The position numbers and the translations under genes are program-made. From assembly GCA_964617665.1 (NCBI GenBank), contig CAZUAH010000009.1, forward strand, positions 5,948-69,947: a stretch of 64,000 nucleotides of DNA, given 5' to 3'. Under the pieces are notes generated by a model. That model did not search any database. It saw only the letters and a list, made by a program, of their open reading frames with translations, and was not told where the DNA came from. Positions 8,240 through 17,545 of this stretch are shown here, piece by piece. Numbering within the stretch: position 1 is the first letter of the stretch; each line of letters starts with the position of its first letter. The stretch is from JADHUC01 sp964617665. GTDB lineage: Bacteria; Planctomycetota; Planctomycetia; Pirellulales; Pirellulaceae.

Positions 8240-10207
8240 ATGACTTGGTTGAAACTATCTGCAGCTTTCATCGTTCTGACCGTATCCGCATGCGGAGCAC
8301 GGGCAGCGGAAAACGACGACACGTCCGCTGCGGACGCCGCGTATACGGCCGACTGGGAATCGCTTGCCAAGCACAACGAGGCGCCGGAGTGGTTCCGTGA
8401 CTACAAATTCGGCATCTACTTTCACTGGGGTGTCTACAGTGTCCCTGCGTTCGGCAGCGAATGGTATCCGCGCAATATGCATCTGAAAGGCCGCAAGGAG
8501 CATACGCATCATGTCGAAACGTACGGCGATCCGGTCGAATTCGGCTACGACAAGTTTGTGCCCATGTTCAAAGCCGAGAAGTTCGACGCGGACGAGTGGG
8601 CCGACCTGTTTGAGAAGGCAGGCGCTCGGTTTGCCGGCCCGGTAGCTGAGCACCACGATGGTTTCTCGATGTGGGCCAGCAAGCTGACTCCATGGAACGC
8701 GTTGGATCGGGGCCCCAAACGCGATCTCACCGGCGAACTAGCCACGGCGATCCGAAAACGCGGAATGAAGTTCGTCGCTACGTTCCACCATGCCCGTAAT
8801 AGCCTATGGGAAAAGAACGGCAAGTGGAGCGGGCATTACGACGGTGCAAAGAAGGACTTCCCGGCCGCGTTGGAAAATCCCGAACGCGCCATCCTGTACG
8901 GCTACATGCCACGCGAGAAGTTCCTGGAAATGTGGCTGGGCAAGTTGAAAGAGGTGATCGACAACTACCAACCCGACTTGATCTGGTTCGATTCTTGGCT
9001 GGACGAGATCCCTGACGAGGTGAAGATGCAGTACTTGGCCCACTACTTCAACAAGGCCAAAGAGACGGGGCAGGAGGTCGTCGTCACGTTCAAACAGAGC
9101 GATCTTCCGCGCGAAGTTGCGGTCGACGATTACGAGAAAGGCCGTGCGAATCGCTCGACCGAATTCACTTGGTTAACCGACGACACGATCAGTCGTGGTA
9201 GCTGGTGCTACACGAAGGACTTGCGGATCAAACCCACACGTGAAGTTGTTCACGTGTTGATCGACATCGTCAGCAAGAATGGCCAACTACTGCTGAATAT
9301 CTCGCCCAAAGCCAACGGCAGCATCCCGGACGAGCAAAAGGAAGTGCTGCTGGGCGTGGGTGAGTGGCTCGACGTGAATGGCGAGGCGATTTACGAAACG
9401 CGCCCATGGGCAATCTTCGGCGAAGGCCCCACGCGCATGAAGAAGGGCGGGCACTTCGTTGGATCGCTCAGCTACTCGGCCCAAGATATCCGTTTCACTA
9501 CAAAGGGCGACGTGCTATATGCGGTTCTCCTGGGCGAGCCAGCAGAAGAGGTCACCATCTCGTGCCTGGGTACCGAAACGGGGATTTGCGGCGGCAAGGT
9601 AACGCGAGTCTCGCTGCTTGGCCACGATGGCGACCTGAAGTTTGAACAGGACGAGAAAGGACTGCACATCGCCGTTCCAGCCGATCTGCCCTCGGAGAAC
9701 GCATCCGCGATCAAAATCGAAGGGATGAAGATCCAGGGCTTTGAACCCGAAATCGATGATCGTCTCCGCGGAAGTCTGTGGCAGACGGAGAAACATGTCC
9801 CAGTGGTCAAATTCCGTGGCGACAGAGCCGTCTTGAAAGCCGAAGATGCGACGCTGGTGGGAGATAAGATCAATACCGAACACAAGGACGGTGGAAAGAC
9901 GAGTATTGGCTTCTGGGACGATTCCTCGGAGTATGTGTCTTGGCGAGCGGACTTTCCCGCAGCGCTGACTTACGAAGTGCATGGCCGATTCGCCGCACAG
10001 CGTCAGGGATCGTTTCAGATTAAGGTGGGCGGTGCGTCGCTCGCGGGGAAGCCGCCGTTGACCGGGGGCTGGGACGAGTTTGAGACGATTGAGCTTGGCA
10101 CGATCAAAGTCGACAAGGCCGGTGCGCAAGACGTGAAGGTCGTTCCAGTCGCAAACGGATGGGCCGCAATGAACCTGTCGTTCATCGAATTCCGCGTCGT
10201 GCCGTAA
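8240..10207 (+). CDS. Secreted alpha-L-fucosidase, GH29
   Basis: This 655-aa protein starts with a signal peptide (MTWLKLSAAFIVLTVSACGARA). The Cys may alternatively be a lipobox. The ATG at 8240 was chosen over one 54 nt upstream because it opens this signal and follows GGAGAC. GH29 motifs are intact: YFHWGVYSVP with the HWG histidine, AEHHDGFSMW with both histidines, LDRGPKRDLTGEL, and LIWFDSW with Asp251 as the likely nucleophile, then LLLNISPKANG. A long C-terminal beta-rich region follows. This is the more conventional of the two fucosidases here. It ends 8 bp before the convergent HEAT-repeat gene. Secreted release of terminal L-fucose, feeding the neighbouring symporter, is the expected role. 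Confidence 0.93.
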   Translation: MTWLKLSAAFIVLTVSACGARAAENDDTSAADAAYTADWESLAKHNEAPEWFRDYKFGIYFHWGVYSVPAFGSEWYPRNMHLKGRKEHTHHVETYGDPVEFGYDKFVPMFKAEKFDADEWADLFEKAGARFAGPVAEHHDGFSMWASKLTPWNALDRGPKRDLTGELATAIRKRGMKFVATFHHARNSLWEKNGKWSGHYDGAKKDFPAALENPERAILYGYMPREKFLEMWLGKLKEVIDNYQPDLIWFDSWLDEIPDEVKMQYLAHYFNKAKETGQEVVVTFKQSDLPREVAVDDYEKGRANRSTEFTWLTDDTISRGSWCYTKDLRIKPTREVVHVLIDIVSKNGQLLLNISPKANGSIPDEQKEVLLGVGEWLDVNGEAIYETRPWAIFGEGPTRMKKGGHFVGSLSYSAQDIRFTTKGDVLYAVLLGEPAEEVTISCLGTETGICGGKVTRVSLLGHDGDLKFEQDEKGLHIAVPADLPSENASAIKIEGMKIQGFEPEIDDRLRGSLWQTEKHVPVVKFRGDRAVLKAEDATLVGDKINTEHKDGGKTSIGFWDDSSEYVSWRADFPAALTYEVHGRFAAQRQGSFQIKVGGASLAGKPPLTGGWDEFETIELGTIKVDKAGAQDVKVVPVANGWAAMNLSFIEFRVVP

Positions 10208-10215
10208 CCGTTGCG

Positions 10216-11589
10216 CTACGAATCAGCCTGCTGCTGGGCGCGGTGGAGCCTTGAATGCTGGAGCGACTCGACTGCGACGGGATATAGGTCCGGATGGGTC
10301 TCTGCCATGTGTTGCTGCAAGAACTGCTCAACATCTGGCGTGATGGCCTCTAGTACATCGAAGTAGAAGTCCGAAACCTCATAGTTGCAGGCGACTAACG
10401 CTCGACACAGGTGACGAATCACATGCTCGCCGGCCTCTTCGGCCTGCCGACCGTACCGGCTCAATGCGTGTGCCGCAGCTTGCACTACCGGTGGGTCAGG
10501 GTCTTCCAGCAGCAGCAATAGCTCCTGATACACTGTGTCACCGTGCGGGCCTTTCATGTCGTGCGGCAACGCGAGTTGCTCAACCGCCAATGCGGATTGT
10601 CGACGTACGTCGCTATTGCGACTGGCAAAGGCGTGGATAAGGTCCGATGCGGCGGATGATGCGTCCGGACCCATCGCCCCAATGGTCCTTGCCGCCTCGG
10701 TCTGCAAAATCGGGTTCTTCGAGCGCAGGCATTTCCGCACGGCATCGGCCACCGGGTTGGCTGCCGGTCCTCGCTCCAACAAGTCCCACAACGCCGCCAG
10801 CCGTGCTGAGTCGGTTCCGTGTTGCAGGTCGGATTCCAGCGCCGTGTCGCTCTTGGCAGCACGGGGCAAGCCGTTGGTCTCGTGGTCGAAAACGCAATCC
10901 GTCGTTTTCGTTACGAATTTGACGCCTCGTCGAAATGTATCGAGTGCGTCGTGTCCCAGCATCCGAGCCCACGCCGGTCGGTGTTCCCGCCGCGAGACGG
11001 CAAACAGGGCCATGGCATAGCCATATACGCGCGCCGGTAGATGGCCGTGGCGTCGAATGGTCCACCAGCGGAGGGCTCCGTCCGTCGTTTCGCGGTGCTG
11101 CACCGCTACGTTGGCGCCAAAGATCCCCATGCCGAAGAAGACGGTCGCCAGTTCAACCAACCACGACGCATCATTCTCCGTGCCCGTCAGGTTGCCGGAC
11201 CGCGCCAAGCGTTCCACCGTAACGAAGCGGGCGATGGCAGCGATCAGACGCTCTTGGTCCTTCAGCATGGACTCGGGCACACGGACCGTCGTTACGTTCG
11301 CTTCCGCTTCATCACCGGAACCGTCCGGTTCCGCATCGTCCGACACAATCTCCAGCCGGACATGCTCCTGTTCAACTCCCAGATAACGACACACCGCCGC
11401 GAACGTCTGTTCGGCTTCGGCATGCGAGCCGTCTTGGATTAGAGGAAAGTACTCCGACGTAGGCAGGGCGACCCGAGCGTCTCGCATCTGCTGCCAGCCA
11501 AACCGCTCGACAAGCCACCCCAAACGCAGTTCCGTCCAGACCTTTTCTCGAAGGTCGATTGGGCAGGGGGGGCGAAGTAGTCCAAACAT
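10216..11589 (-). CDS. HEAT-repeat protein of a planctomycete-type family
   Basis: This 457-aa protein has no signal peptide. The N-terminal region (PCPIDLREKVWTELRLGWL) resembles a domain I associate with planctomycete proteins of unknown function. From about residue 270 there are HEAT-like alpha-helical repeats (LAALWDLLERG, LQTEAARTIGAMG, VRRQSALAVEQLA, VVQAAAHALSRYG). The gene starts 9 bp after the stop of the giant PQQ-propeller gene on the same strand, so the two are probably cotranscribed. The ribosome-binding site is weak (GAGTGA), which suggests translational coupling. HEAT repeats usually mediate protein binding; no catalytic motif is visible and the partner is unknown. Confidence 0.8.
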   Translation of the reverse strand: MFGLLRPPCPIDLREKVWTELRLGWLVERFGWQQMRDARVALPTSEYFPLIQDGSHAEAEQTFAAVCRYLGVEQEHVRLEIVSDDAEPDGSGDEAEANVTTVRVPESMLKDQERLIAAIARFVTVERLARSGNLTGTENDASWLVELATVFFGMGIFGANVAVQHRETTDGALRWWTIRRHGHLPARVYGYAMALFAVSRREHRPAWARMLGHDALDTFRRGVKFVTKTTDCVFDHETNGLPRAAKSDTALESDLQHGTDSARLAALWDLLERGPAANPVADAVRKCLRSKNPILQTEAARTIGAMGPDASSAASDLIHAFASRNSDVRRQSALAVEQLALPHDMKGPHGDTVYQELLLLLEDPDPPVVQAAAHALSRYGRQAEEAGEHVIRHLCRALVACNYEVSDFYFDVLEAITPDVEQFLQQHMAETHPDLYPVAVESLQHSRLHRAQQQADS

Positions 11590-11598
11590 GATGAAAAT

Positions 11599-14500
11599 TC
11601 ACTCGCGAAATGCCTGAAACCCACACAAGACCGGCTTGTTCATAGCAGCCTTCTTCGACGGAAGCAACCGTATTTCAAGTTCACCGTTGACCTCAATCCC
11701 CTGAAATGCCTTGACGACTGCCTTACGGGACCCTCCAGCAGCTGCAACTACGTCGAAATCTTCAAGCACGGTTTTCCCCATGAGCATCACCGAGAAGACT
11801 CGCTGCCCCGCTTCCAGATCTTCCGGTTCGGCAAAGAAAAGCCGAACGGTGTATGCGCCAGGCGGCTGCCCATCGCCAATCAAGCGGAAGTTCAACGGCT
11901 TGTCGTGGACGTAGCCAGAATTGAACACCCACGGTGTGTCCGTGCCGCCGATCGTAGTTCCTACTTCGTTCAGGCGATAGCACATTTCTTGGTTGTGTTT
12001 GTAGGTCGGCAGCCAGTCGCCCAGCACACCAGTTTCGATTCGTGCGGGATACGGGATCCAGAGATTTCCATCTGGATCTTGGCGGAAACCCGGTGCACCC
12101 AGGTTGATGGAGACGTTCTTGACTGGCAGAGAAAAGACGGCCGCAAGCCCGCCGGCAAAACCCACACTCCACACCTCGGCCGTTGGCTTTGGGTAGAGCG
12201 TCATGGATGTGTGAATGGGCACATCGCAGGTGCATCCCGACCGCCCCTCTGGGGCAGCGAACACACCGGCGGCCGGCACGGCGCACAGGCCGCAGGCCAA
12301 GGCCACGCCGCCGAATGGCGTGAAGCCGCACTGGTCGTGCAGATTCAAGTACCCTACGCCGCCTTTGGCACCGAACAACGTGGATGCGGACGCCAGGATG
12401 TGACTGCAGCCAATGTAGCCGCGATGAAAGTCCAGGGGCTGCTGTTTGCCGCTCAACGGATTGGGAATCGTCTTCAACTCGCCCGTCGTGAGATGCCAAG
12501 CGAACGGCTCAGCGTACACATAGTCTCCTACTATGATTGGTCGCTTCCGATAGCCTCTACGGCCGCCCCAAAGCAGTTTGCCTGTCGCGCTGTCGAACGC
12601 GTACATGGCACGCCGAGCGAATTCGCCGCGAAGGAACTCTTTGTGTGGATGTCCCAGGCTGCCGGTTCCGTGTACGACCACCACACCGTCTTTGTACATA
12701 CAGGCAACGCCGCCCCTGCCCTGCACGACCTTGTCGTCCAGCGTGATGTCCGTGACGTTCAGTGGTCTTTGCCACAGTTCTCGACCGCTGAGCGCATTCA
12801 GAACGACCAACTTGCGCAGATCCGGGGCGATGGCCTGACCGCGCTGGTCAACGGCCTTTCGGTTGGGCACAGACGAATCCTTGACGACGTTTCCTTGAGC
12901 CTGCTTGCGTTCCGCGTCCGTCAGGTCACGGTCGACTAGAAAGACTTGCCCGGCACCAATGGCGATTCCACCGTGGTCGATACCTTGGCCTTGGTACGTC
13001 CATACGGTTGCGCCAGTTTCCTTGTCCAACGCAAAGACTGCGTCGCTTGTCTGTTCCGAAGCTTGACGTGAACGACCGTCGTGCTCAGCACGGCTGCCGT
13101 ATAGAAGACTCCCGTCCAAGGCAATCCAGGCCCACGTTGCAGATGCCGTACGATCGGCCTGAGGCACGCTGTAGATACTCGTTGTGTCGCCGGTTTTGGC
13201 GTCCAATCGCCAGCATTCGCCATTATCAAGCACCACAAACAGACTACGATCGTCTGCCGCCAGATTCGATGTATTGATCGGCAAGTGCTGACGTGACGCG
13301 CCCTGGATCTCCCGTTCCCAATACCGCATACCGTTGTATACATCGTAAGCCATGACAAGATCGTAGCCGATCGTAAACAGGGTGCTTCCCACCACCAGTG
13401 GCATGGGCGGCGTCGCATGGCGTTCAATTCGCTCCTGTGGACCGGGCTCACCATACCACAAGACGCCGAACGGGCCTTTGACAAGCGGATCCTCGCTGCA
13501 ATACGTATTCGCCGCGTTAGCGTAGTTGTGTGTCCAGTCCGCTGCTCGCGGAATTCGTCCGCGCGTGATCTTCAGCACCCCTTCCGTACGTTCCATAGTG
13601 CCGTTTTGCGCGCGCAACGCCTTCAAACTGGCAGCGATGTCGGATGAATTCCCCGGATCGCCCAACAGGCACACGCCGCCGCACGGCTTGGTAACCCGGA
13701 ACAGCTCCAAGACAGATAGCGACGGCTTCCCGTCGGCTAGAGATCCCTGGTCGATGACCAAATTGAAGACGTAGGGCGGATAGGGGAGATCGTCCTTCGG
13801 CGCGCGACGCACGCAAACACGGCCTCCGTATAGTCCGGCGGCGGCTAGATCCTGCCGCATTGCCAGCAAGTCTGCCCCCTCGGCCGCCAGCATTTCCACT
13901 TGGTAGTCGCTTGTCAGGGCAATTTCAGCCGCGAGGTCGACATTGTCACCCGCCACTATCAGACAATAACCTCTCTTCGAATCCGCCTCGTCAATCAGGT
14001 TCTCTGCCGCCTTCGCGAGTTGCGAGGGCGGATCCGGATCCGCTTGGCGGCGGTTCGATAAACGAATGTCTTGCACGGGCCCGATGCGGTCGTCGGCCGG
14101 TACGAAGCACCGCACCATACCGTCGATAGTGCTGACGTACAATCGTTCATTCGCCACGGCTAATCCGCGGACTCGGCTACCGATCTCCGCGCTCCACAGC
14201 CGGTCGCCGGTTTGCACATCCAACGCGACGACTTGATCCTCTCCGCCCGCGTAGATGACGTCGCCGGCCAGGATCAAGGCTTCCGTCACTTTCAGCGGCG
14301 TCATCCATTCGCACTTCTGTCGAAACCTGGCAAAGACCGCCGCCGAGGCATCTGGCCATTTCAGCCAATTGTCGCGACCCCATCGCAGCGGACCTTGTTC
14401 GAGGGATCGGCTCTGCGGATCGTCCTTGCCACGTTCCTGGACCAGCCGGTCGTATCGGTCCAATAGATCCAGATAGCTGGGCACGCGCAGACGCTTGTAG

Positions 14501-15603
14501 TCTTCTTCAAACTGGCGGCACTCGTTCTTGGCCAAGTCCGCCAGCAAATCCTGTTTGATGGCCAGCATATGGTAGTCGGTGGCCACGTACGCGATCGAGT
14601 CGTCGAACACTGCCTGCCGAGCGTTGAACCAATTGAAAATGAGTTTCCCTTTTTGAGTTCGTCCCCACTTATCCTTGAGTTCACCGTCGGGGTCGTACGC
14701 CAGCAAGCACGCGCGTCCGTAGACAATGTTTCGACCTCTCCAAATCTGGGCATAACTGCCGCCGTTGTAGAAGCGATATTCGTGTGCCTTGGGAACTTCG
14801 GGAAAAGGCGTGTTGAAGTCAATCCGGCTACCGTCGCTCTTGCTCCAACGTGCTGGCGTGGCACGAGAGGTGGTAAATAGCGAATCCTCTGTGGCAAGGA
14901 TATGGCCTTGCGGCACGTGATCCAGACGGCCGCCATCGTCAATTTGTCGACACCAGCGAATCTGGCCGTCGACGGCATCAACGGCATGGAAGTACAGATG
15001 CTGGTAGGGAAACAACCCCGCCATGAAATAGACGGTTCCGTCTTCCACGATTCCGCCGGCGCGAATAGGCCAAACAGAACTTAGTCTTCCTTGTCCCAGA
15101 ACCAAATCGTCACACGGCGCTGCTTGAACCTGCCACACCAAGCTCCCGTCTCGCGCATTTAGGCAGCGGAATACTCCGTCGTCGGCCCCAACGTACAACT
15201 TGCCTTGCCAATAGGCCGGCGCTATACGCGGCGCCGCATCGGTGAAGAAGGTCCATTTGACAGTGCCAGTTGCCGCGTCGATGGCGTAGACGCGACTTTC
15301 GGAGGACGAGCAGAAGTAGCACAAATCGCCCACCGCGATCACTCGAAACGCGTCGTCGTAACTGACGTTTGGCTTGTTCTTCCGAGCGCCGTACCCGTTG
15401 ACTGGCATCGCCCATCCTTTGGCAGGAGGAAATGGCGAGCGGAAGACCCAATCCAATTCAAGCGGCGGCTGCAACGTTTCCCCAGTGACGCCCGTCCGCC
15501 GGTTGTCGTGCATATGCGTCGGCCAGTCCTCGGCGAGAGCCACTAACGCGACGGCCCACGCCACAGCGAGCGCTCCGAGTAGCACGATTCGCGTATTTCT
15601 CAT
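11599..15603 (-). CDS. Giant secreted PQQ-like beta-propeller protein with embedded Rossmann-like domain and malectin-like C-terminus
   Basis: This 1334-aa protein has a signal peptide (MRNTRIVLLGALAVAWAVA). ATG 15603 was chosen over one 21 nt upstream because GGAGGA precedes it at normal spacing. The first propeller (about 25-540) shows PQQ-type blades: VYAIDAATGTVKWTF, VFRCLNARDGSLVW, VVALDVQTGDRLW. About residues 545-690 form a different block (GYCLIVAGDNVDLAAEIA, NLVIDQGSL, CGGVCLLGD) with the layout of a class-I methyltransferase/Rossmann fold but no intact SAM-binding GxGxG. A second propeller follows (VFALDKETGATVW, AMYAFDSATGKLLW). The last 110 residues look like a malectin-type carbohydrate-binding domain (YTVRLFFAEPE, LEIRLLPSK). 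Location should be periplasmic or surface. The PQQ label describes the fold; cofactor binding is not shown. Confidence 0.85.
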   Translation of the reverse strand: MRNTRIVLLGALAVAWAVALVALAEDWPTHMHDNRRTGVTGETLQPPLELDWVFRSPFPPAKGWAMPVNGYGARKNKPNVSYDDAFRVIAVGDLCYFCSSSESRVYAIDAATGTVKWTFFTDAAPRIAPAYWQGKLYVGADDGVFRCLNARDGSLVWQVQAAPCDDLVLGQGRLSSVWPIRAGGIVEDGTVYFMAGLFPYQHLYFHAVDAVDGQIRWCRQIDDGGRLDHVPQGHILATEDSLFTTSRATPARWSKSDGSRIDFNTPFPEVPKAHEYRFYNGGSYAQIWRGRNIVYGRACLLAYDPDGELKDKWGRTQKGKLIFNWFNARQAVFDDSIAYVATDYHMLAIKQDLLADLAKNECRQFEEDYKRLRVPSYLDLLDRYDRLVQERGKDDPQSRSLEQGPLRWGRDNWLKWPDASAAVFARFRQKCEWMTPLKVTEALILAGDVIYAGGEDQVVALDVQTGDRLWSAEIGSRVRGLAVANERLYVSTIDGMVRCFVPADDRIGPVQDIRLSNRRQADPDPPSQLAKAAENLIDEADSKRGYCLIVAGDNVDLAAEIALTSDYQVEMLAAEGADLLAMRQDLAAAGLYGGRVCVRRAPKDDLPYPPYVFNLVIDQGSLADGKPSLSVLELFRVTKPCGGVCLLGDPGNSSDIAASLKALRAQNGTMERTEGVLKITRGRIPRAADWTHNYANAANTYCSEDPLVKGPFGVLWYGEPGPQERIERHATPPMPLVVGSTLFTIGYDLVMAYDVYNGMRYWEREIQGASRQHLPINTSNLAADDRSLFVVLDNGECWRLDAKTGDTTSIYSVPQADRTASATWAWIALDGSLLYGSRAEHDGRSRQASEQTSDAVFALDKETGATVWTYQGQGIDHGGIAIGAGQVFLVDRDLTDAERKQAQGNVVKDSSVPNRKAVDQRGQAIAPDLRKLVVLNALSGRELWQRPLNVTDITLDDKVVQGRGGVACMYKDGVVVVHGTGSLGHPHKEFLRGEFARRAMYAFDSATGKLLWGGRRGYRKRPIIVGDYVYAEPFAWHLTTGELKTIPNPLSGKQQPLDFHRGYIGCSHILASASTLFGAKGGVGYLNLHDQCGFTPFGGVALACGLCAVPAAGVFAAPEGRSGCTCDVPIHTSMTLYPKPTAEVWSVGFAGGLAAVFSLPVKNVSINLGAPGFRQDPDGNLWIPYPARIETGVLGDWLPTYKHNQEMCYRLNEVGTTIGGTDTPWVFNSGYVHDKPLNFRLIGDGQPPGAYTVRLFFAEPEDLEAGQRVFSVMLMGKTVLEDFDVVAAAGGSRKAVVKAFQGIEVNGELEIRLLPSKKAAMNKPVLCGFQAFRE

Positions 15604-15824
15604 AGTTAGCGGTTCCTCCGGCAAGCATTTCGCCGTATTGGCGGGTTGGGCCCATTGTTGCAGGCGTCAGCGGACTAATCCATAGAACCGTCAGTGTTTC
15701 TCTTGCCGGAGTACCTTGCCAATCGCTTTTTGATCTTGTTTTTCCCTGGCATTTCCGATTCATCGGCCCAGGCAACGTATTCTTTCTTGTGGTGCCAACT
15801 TCCGCGCATCGAGAGGTTACATCT
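15604..15824. other. Divergent intergenic region
   Basis: This 221-bp stretch separates the minus-strand propeller gene from the plus-strand two-repeat gene and must hold the promoters for both. I could not pick a convincing -35/-10 pair. A minus-strand open frame across it is discussed under rejected items. Confidence 0.5.
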
Positions 15825-16430
15825 ATGGACGTCGAACGTCTTTCCGCCACAGCGGTCACACAAGAGCATTTTTTCAAGGGCACGTTCTCGAATCACGGAC
15901 AAAGACTACTCGATTCATTGAACGACACAACGACCGATTTCATTACGATGGAGGATGTCGAGGTCTTCCGTGCATCGCACAACGTGCGAGCGGTGGAATT
16001 ACCCAAAGCCGCTGTCCGCAAGGAGCACGTCGGCATAGTTTTCTTGAACACCGAGCGGCACGAAACACCTGAAAGGCAAGTGAATCTTCGCCGAGACAAA
16101 GAGAATTTCCCAGCTTTCTTGACTTGTTTCGGCTACGACGTCCAAGGGACCGTTCATCTTCGGGGCTACGCAGACCCAGTGAACGCGTTGACACATGACT
16201 TCGAGTCGTTCTTCCCCGTCACCGACGCGATCGTTACCCATGGTGGGAACGCCGGTCTTCGAGTGAGAGTCCCGGTGGCAATGATCAACCGGGCCGTCGT
16301 TTCGCTGTTCAATCTGGCTGTTGAGACGTTGTCAGAGCAGGAAGTCGTAGATTCGATTCGCGAAATAATGCCGGCCCAACTCCATGCTGAGCCAAAGTCC
16401 GCGCTTCCTCTGGATTGGTCGGGCGTGTAA
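15825..16430 (+). CDS. Hypothetical protein with two DUF6812-like repeats
   Basis: This 201-aa protein has no signal peptide or membrane segment. It seems to contain two copies of one motif: FKGTFSNHGQRLLDSLND with DFITMEDVEVF near residues 19-45, and VQGTVHLRGYADPVNALTHDF with SFFPVTDAIV near residues 110-140. This pattern (a beta strand, a Gly turn, an R/D-x-L helix, a disordered gap and a FxxxTDAxV strand) resembles planctomycete proteins annotated as DUF6812, though I cannot confirm the family. The ATG at 15825 follows GAGAGG. A start at 15951 is possible but would remove the first repeat. Function unknown. Confidence 0.72.
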   Translation: MDVERLSATAVTQEHFFKGTFSNHGQRLLDSLNDTTTDFITMEDVEVFRASHNVRAVELPKAAVRKEHVGIVFLNTERHETPERQVNLRRDKENFPAFLTCFGYDVQGTVHLRGYADPVNALTHDFESFFPVTDAIVTHGGNAGLRVRVPVAMINRAVVSLFNLAVETLSEQEVVDSIREIMPAQLHAEPKSALPLDWSGV

Positions 16431-16672
16431 AAGGCAAGGCACGTGACGACGGACGTTGTCTGCGGAGATCCGGCTGTCCTCGGTGCGCCCGATAGAAGCG
16501 TTGCTGAAAGCTGGTGCGTGTCGCTGCCTTCCGTTATGGACGCGTTCGTAGAGGGGCGACTGCCGACAATATCCGCAGAGTCTACGGCCGGGCAACGCTT
16601 GTACAACGTCATCCACCGGCTTAACATGGTGGCTAGTCATTGATGCCAGCAAGCGTCTGGGAATAGACGGTC
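16431..16672. other. Intergenic stretch without a supported gene
   Basis: There are short open frames on both strands here, but none has a ribosome-binding site or recognisable protein character. No hairpin or promoter stood out. Confidence 0.45.
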
Positions 16673-17500
16673 GTGTCGCAACAGAGCCCGCTTGACAACC
16701 ACGCTGCTGAAGTTCCGCCGGACCTGGATCAGCCGGCGGATATCGAGGCGTCAATCGTACCAGAAGGCGAGAGCCCATTTGGACCATCTCCGCAGCCACG
16801 GCTGGGCATCATCCACATCATGCTGTGGACTGCCGGCAGTGCAATGATTCTTGCCATGTATCGAGCGTTGATTGATCTTGCCAATATGCCGGATCAGGCT
16901 CGGGTGCAGTGGTACGTGATGCAGATTGGCTACAGCATCGTCTATGGTGCGGCACTGGCTGGCGTGATCTTGTTCGGGTACCGGCGTCTTACTAAGGGCG
17001 CACCGTTTCCCGTCTTGCCCGGTCATTGGCTGCTGCTGACATGGGGTATCGTATTCATCGTCGGTTCCGTCGGTCACGCGGTGCAGTGGGCAGTCCGAGT
17101 TTGGTTCGATAGTTACCCGCCCCTCGTATATGGTCTCGCGCAGTGGCTGAGCCACACGGTTGCAGCCTCTATCCTGTTGGTGGCTATCATCCGCGTGAAG
17201 GATTCTTCGTATTGGCGAATGTACCTCTGGGCAAGCCTAGTGCTGCAGTTAATTCAGGCCGATGCCGGTCTGATGCAGGTACCCGCAATGACCATGTCCT
17301 TCTACTTACTGCAGCGCTGGATCTACGGGCTGAGTGCAGCGGTGTTGGTGCCATGGCTGCTGGTCACAGTGGCCCGCGACTGGCGACGTTCGGTCCGCCG
17401 CGATTGGTTGCACTGGACCGGCATCGTCGTCACGCTCTCCGGGCCTGTTTTGTTTGCCATCTACACGCTGTGGTCTCTTGTGGTGGATTGGACCGAATGA
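16673..17500 (+). CDS. Seven-helix membrane protein, first of a tandem paralogous pair
   Basis: This 275-aa protein uses a GTG start and has a weak ribosome-binding site, so the exact start is uncertain. The first 40 residues are acidic and Pro-rich (probably cytoplasmic). About seven hydrophobic segments follow, opening with RLGIIHIMLWTAGSAMILAMY. Near the C-terminus an Arg-rich loop (RDWRRSVRRDWLHWTG) precedes the last helix. The next gene has the same plan and matching segments, so the pair arose by tandem duplication. I do not recognise the family; no transporter or enzyme signature is visible. Confidence 0.8.
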   Translation: MSQQSPLDNHAAEVPPDLDQPADIEASIVPEGESPFGPSPQPRLGIIHIMLWTAGSAMILAMYRALIDLANMPDQARVQWYVMQIGYSIVYGAALAGVILFGYRRLTKGAPFPVLPGHWLLLTWGIVFIVGSVGHAVQWAVRVWFDSYPPLVYGLAQWLSHTVAASILLVAIIRVKDSSYWRMYLWASLVLQLIQADAGLMQVPAMTMSFYLLQRWIYGLSAAVLVPWLLVTVARDWRRSVRRDWLHWTGIVVTLSGPVLFAIYTLWSLVVDWTE

Positions 17501-17545
17501 ACCGGTGTTGAATCACCCAGCATAACGCCTCGCCGCGGAGCGGCC

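Noticed and set aside
11905..12939. Plus-strand frame of 344 codons inside the propeller gene
   Set aside because: Antisense shadow of the PQQ-like gene; no domain and no ribosome-binding site.
15675..15902. Minus-strand frame with a CDRCG motif (75 codons)
   Set aside because: It overlaps the start of the two-repeat gene at 15825, whose first repeat looks real. The single CxxC pair is weak evidence.
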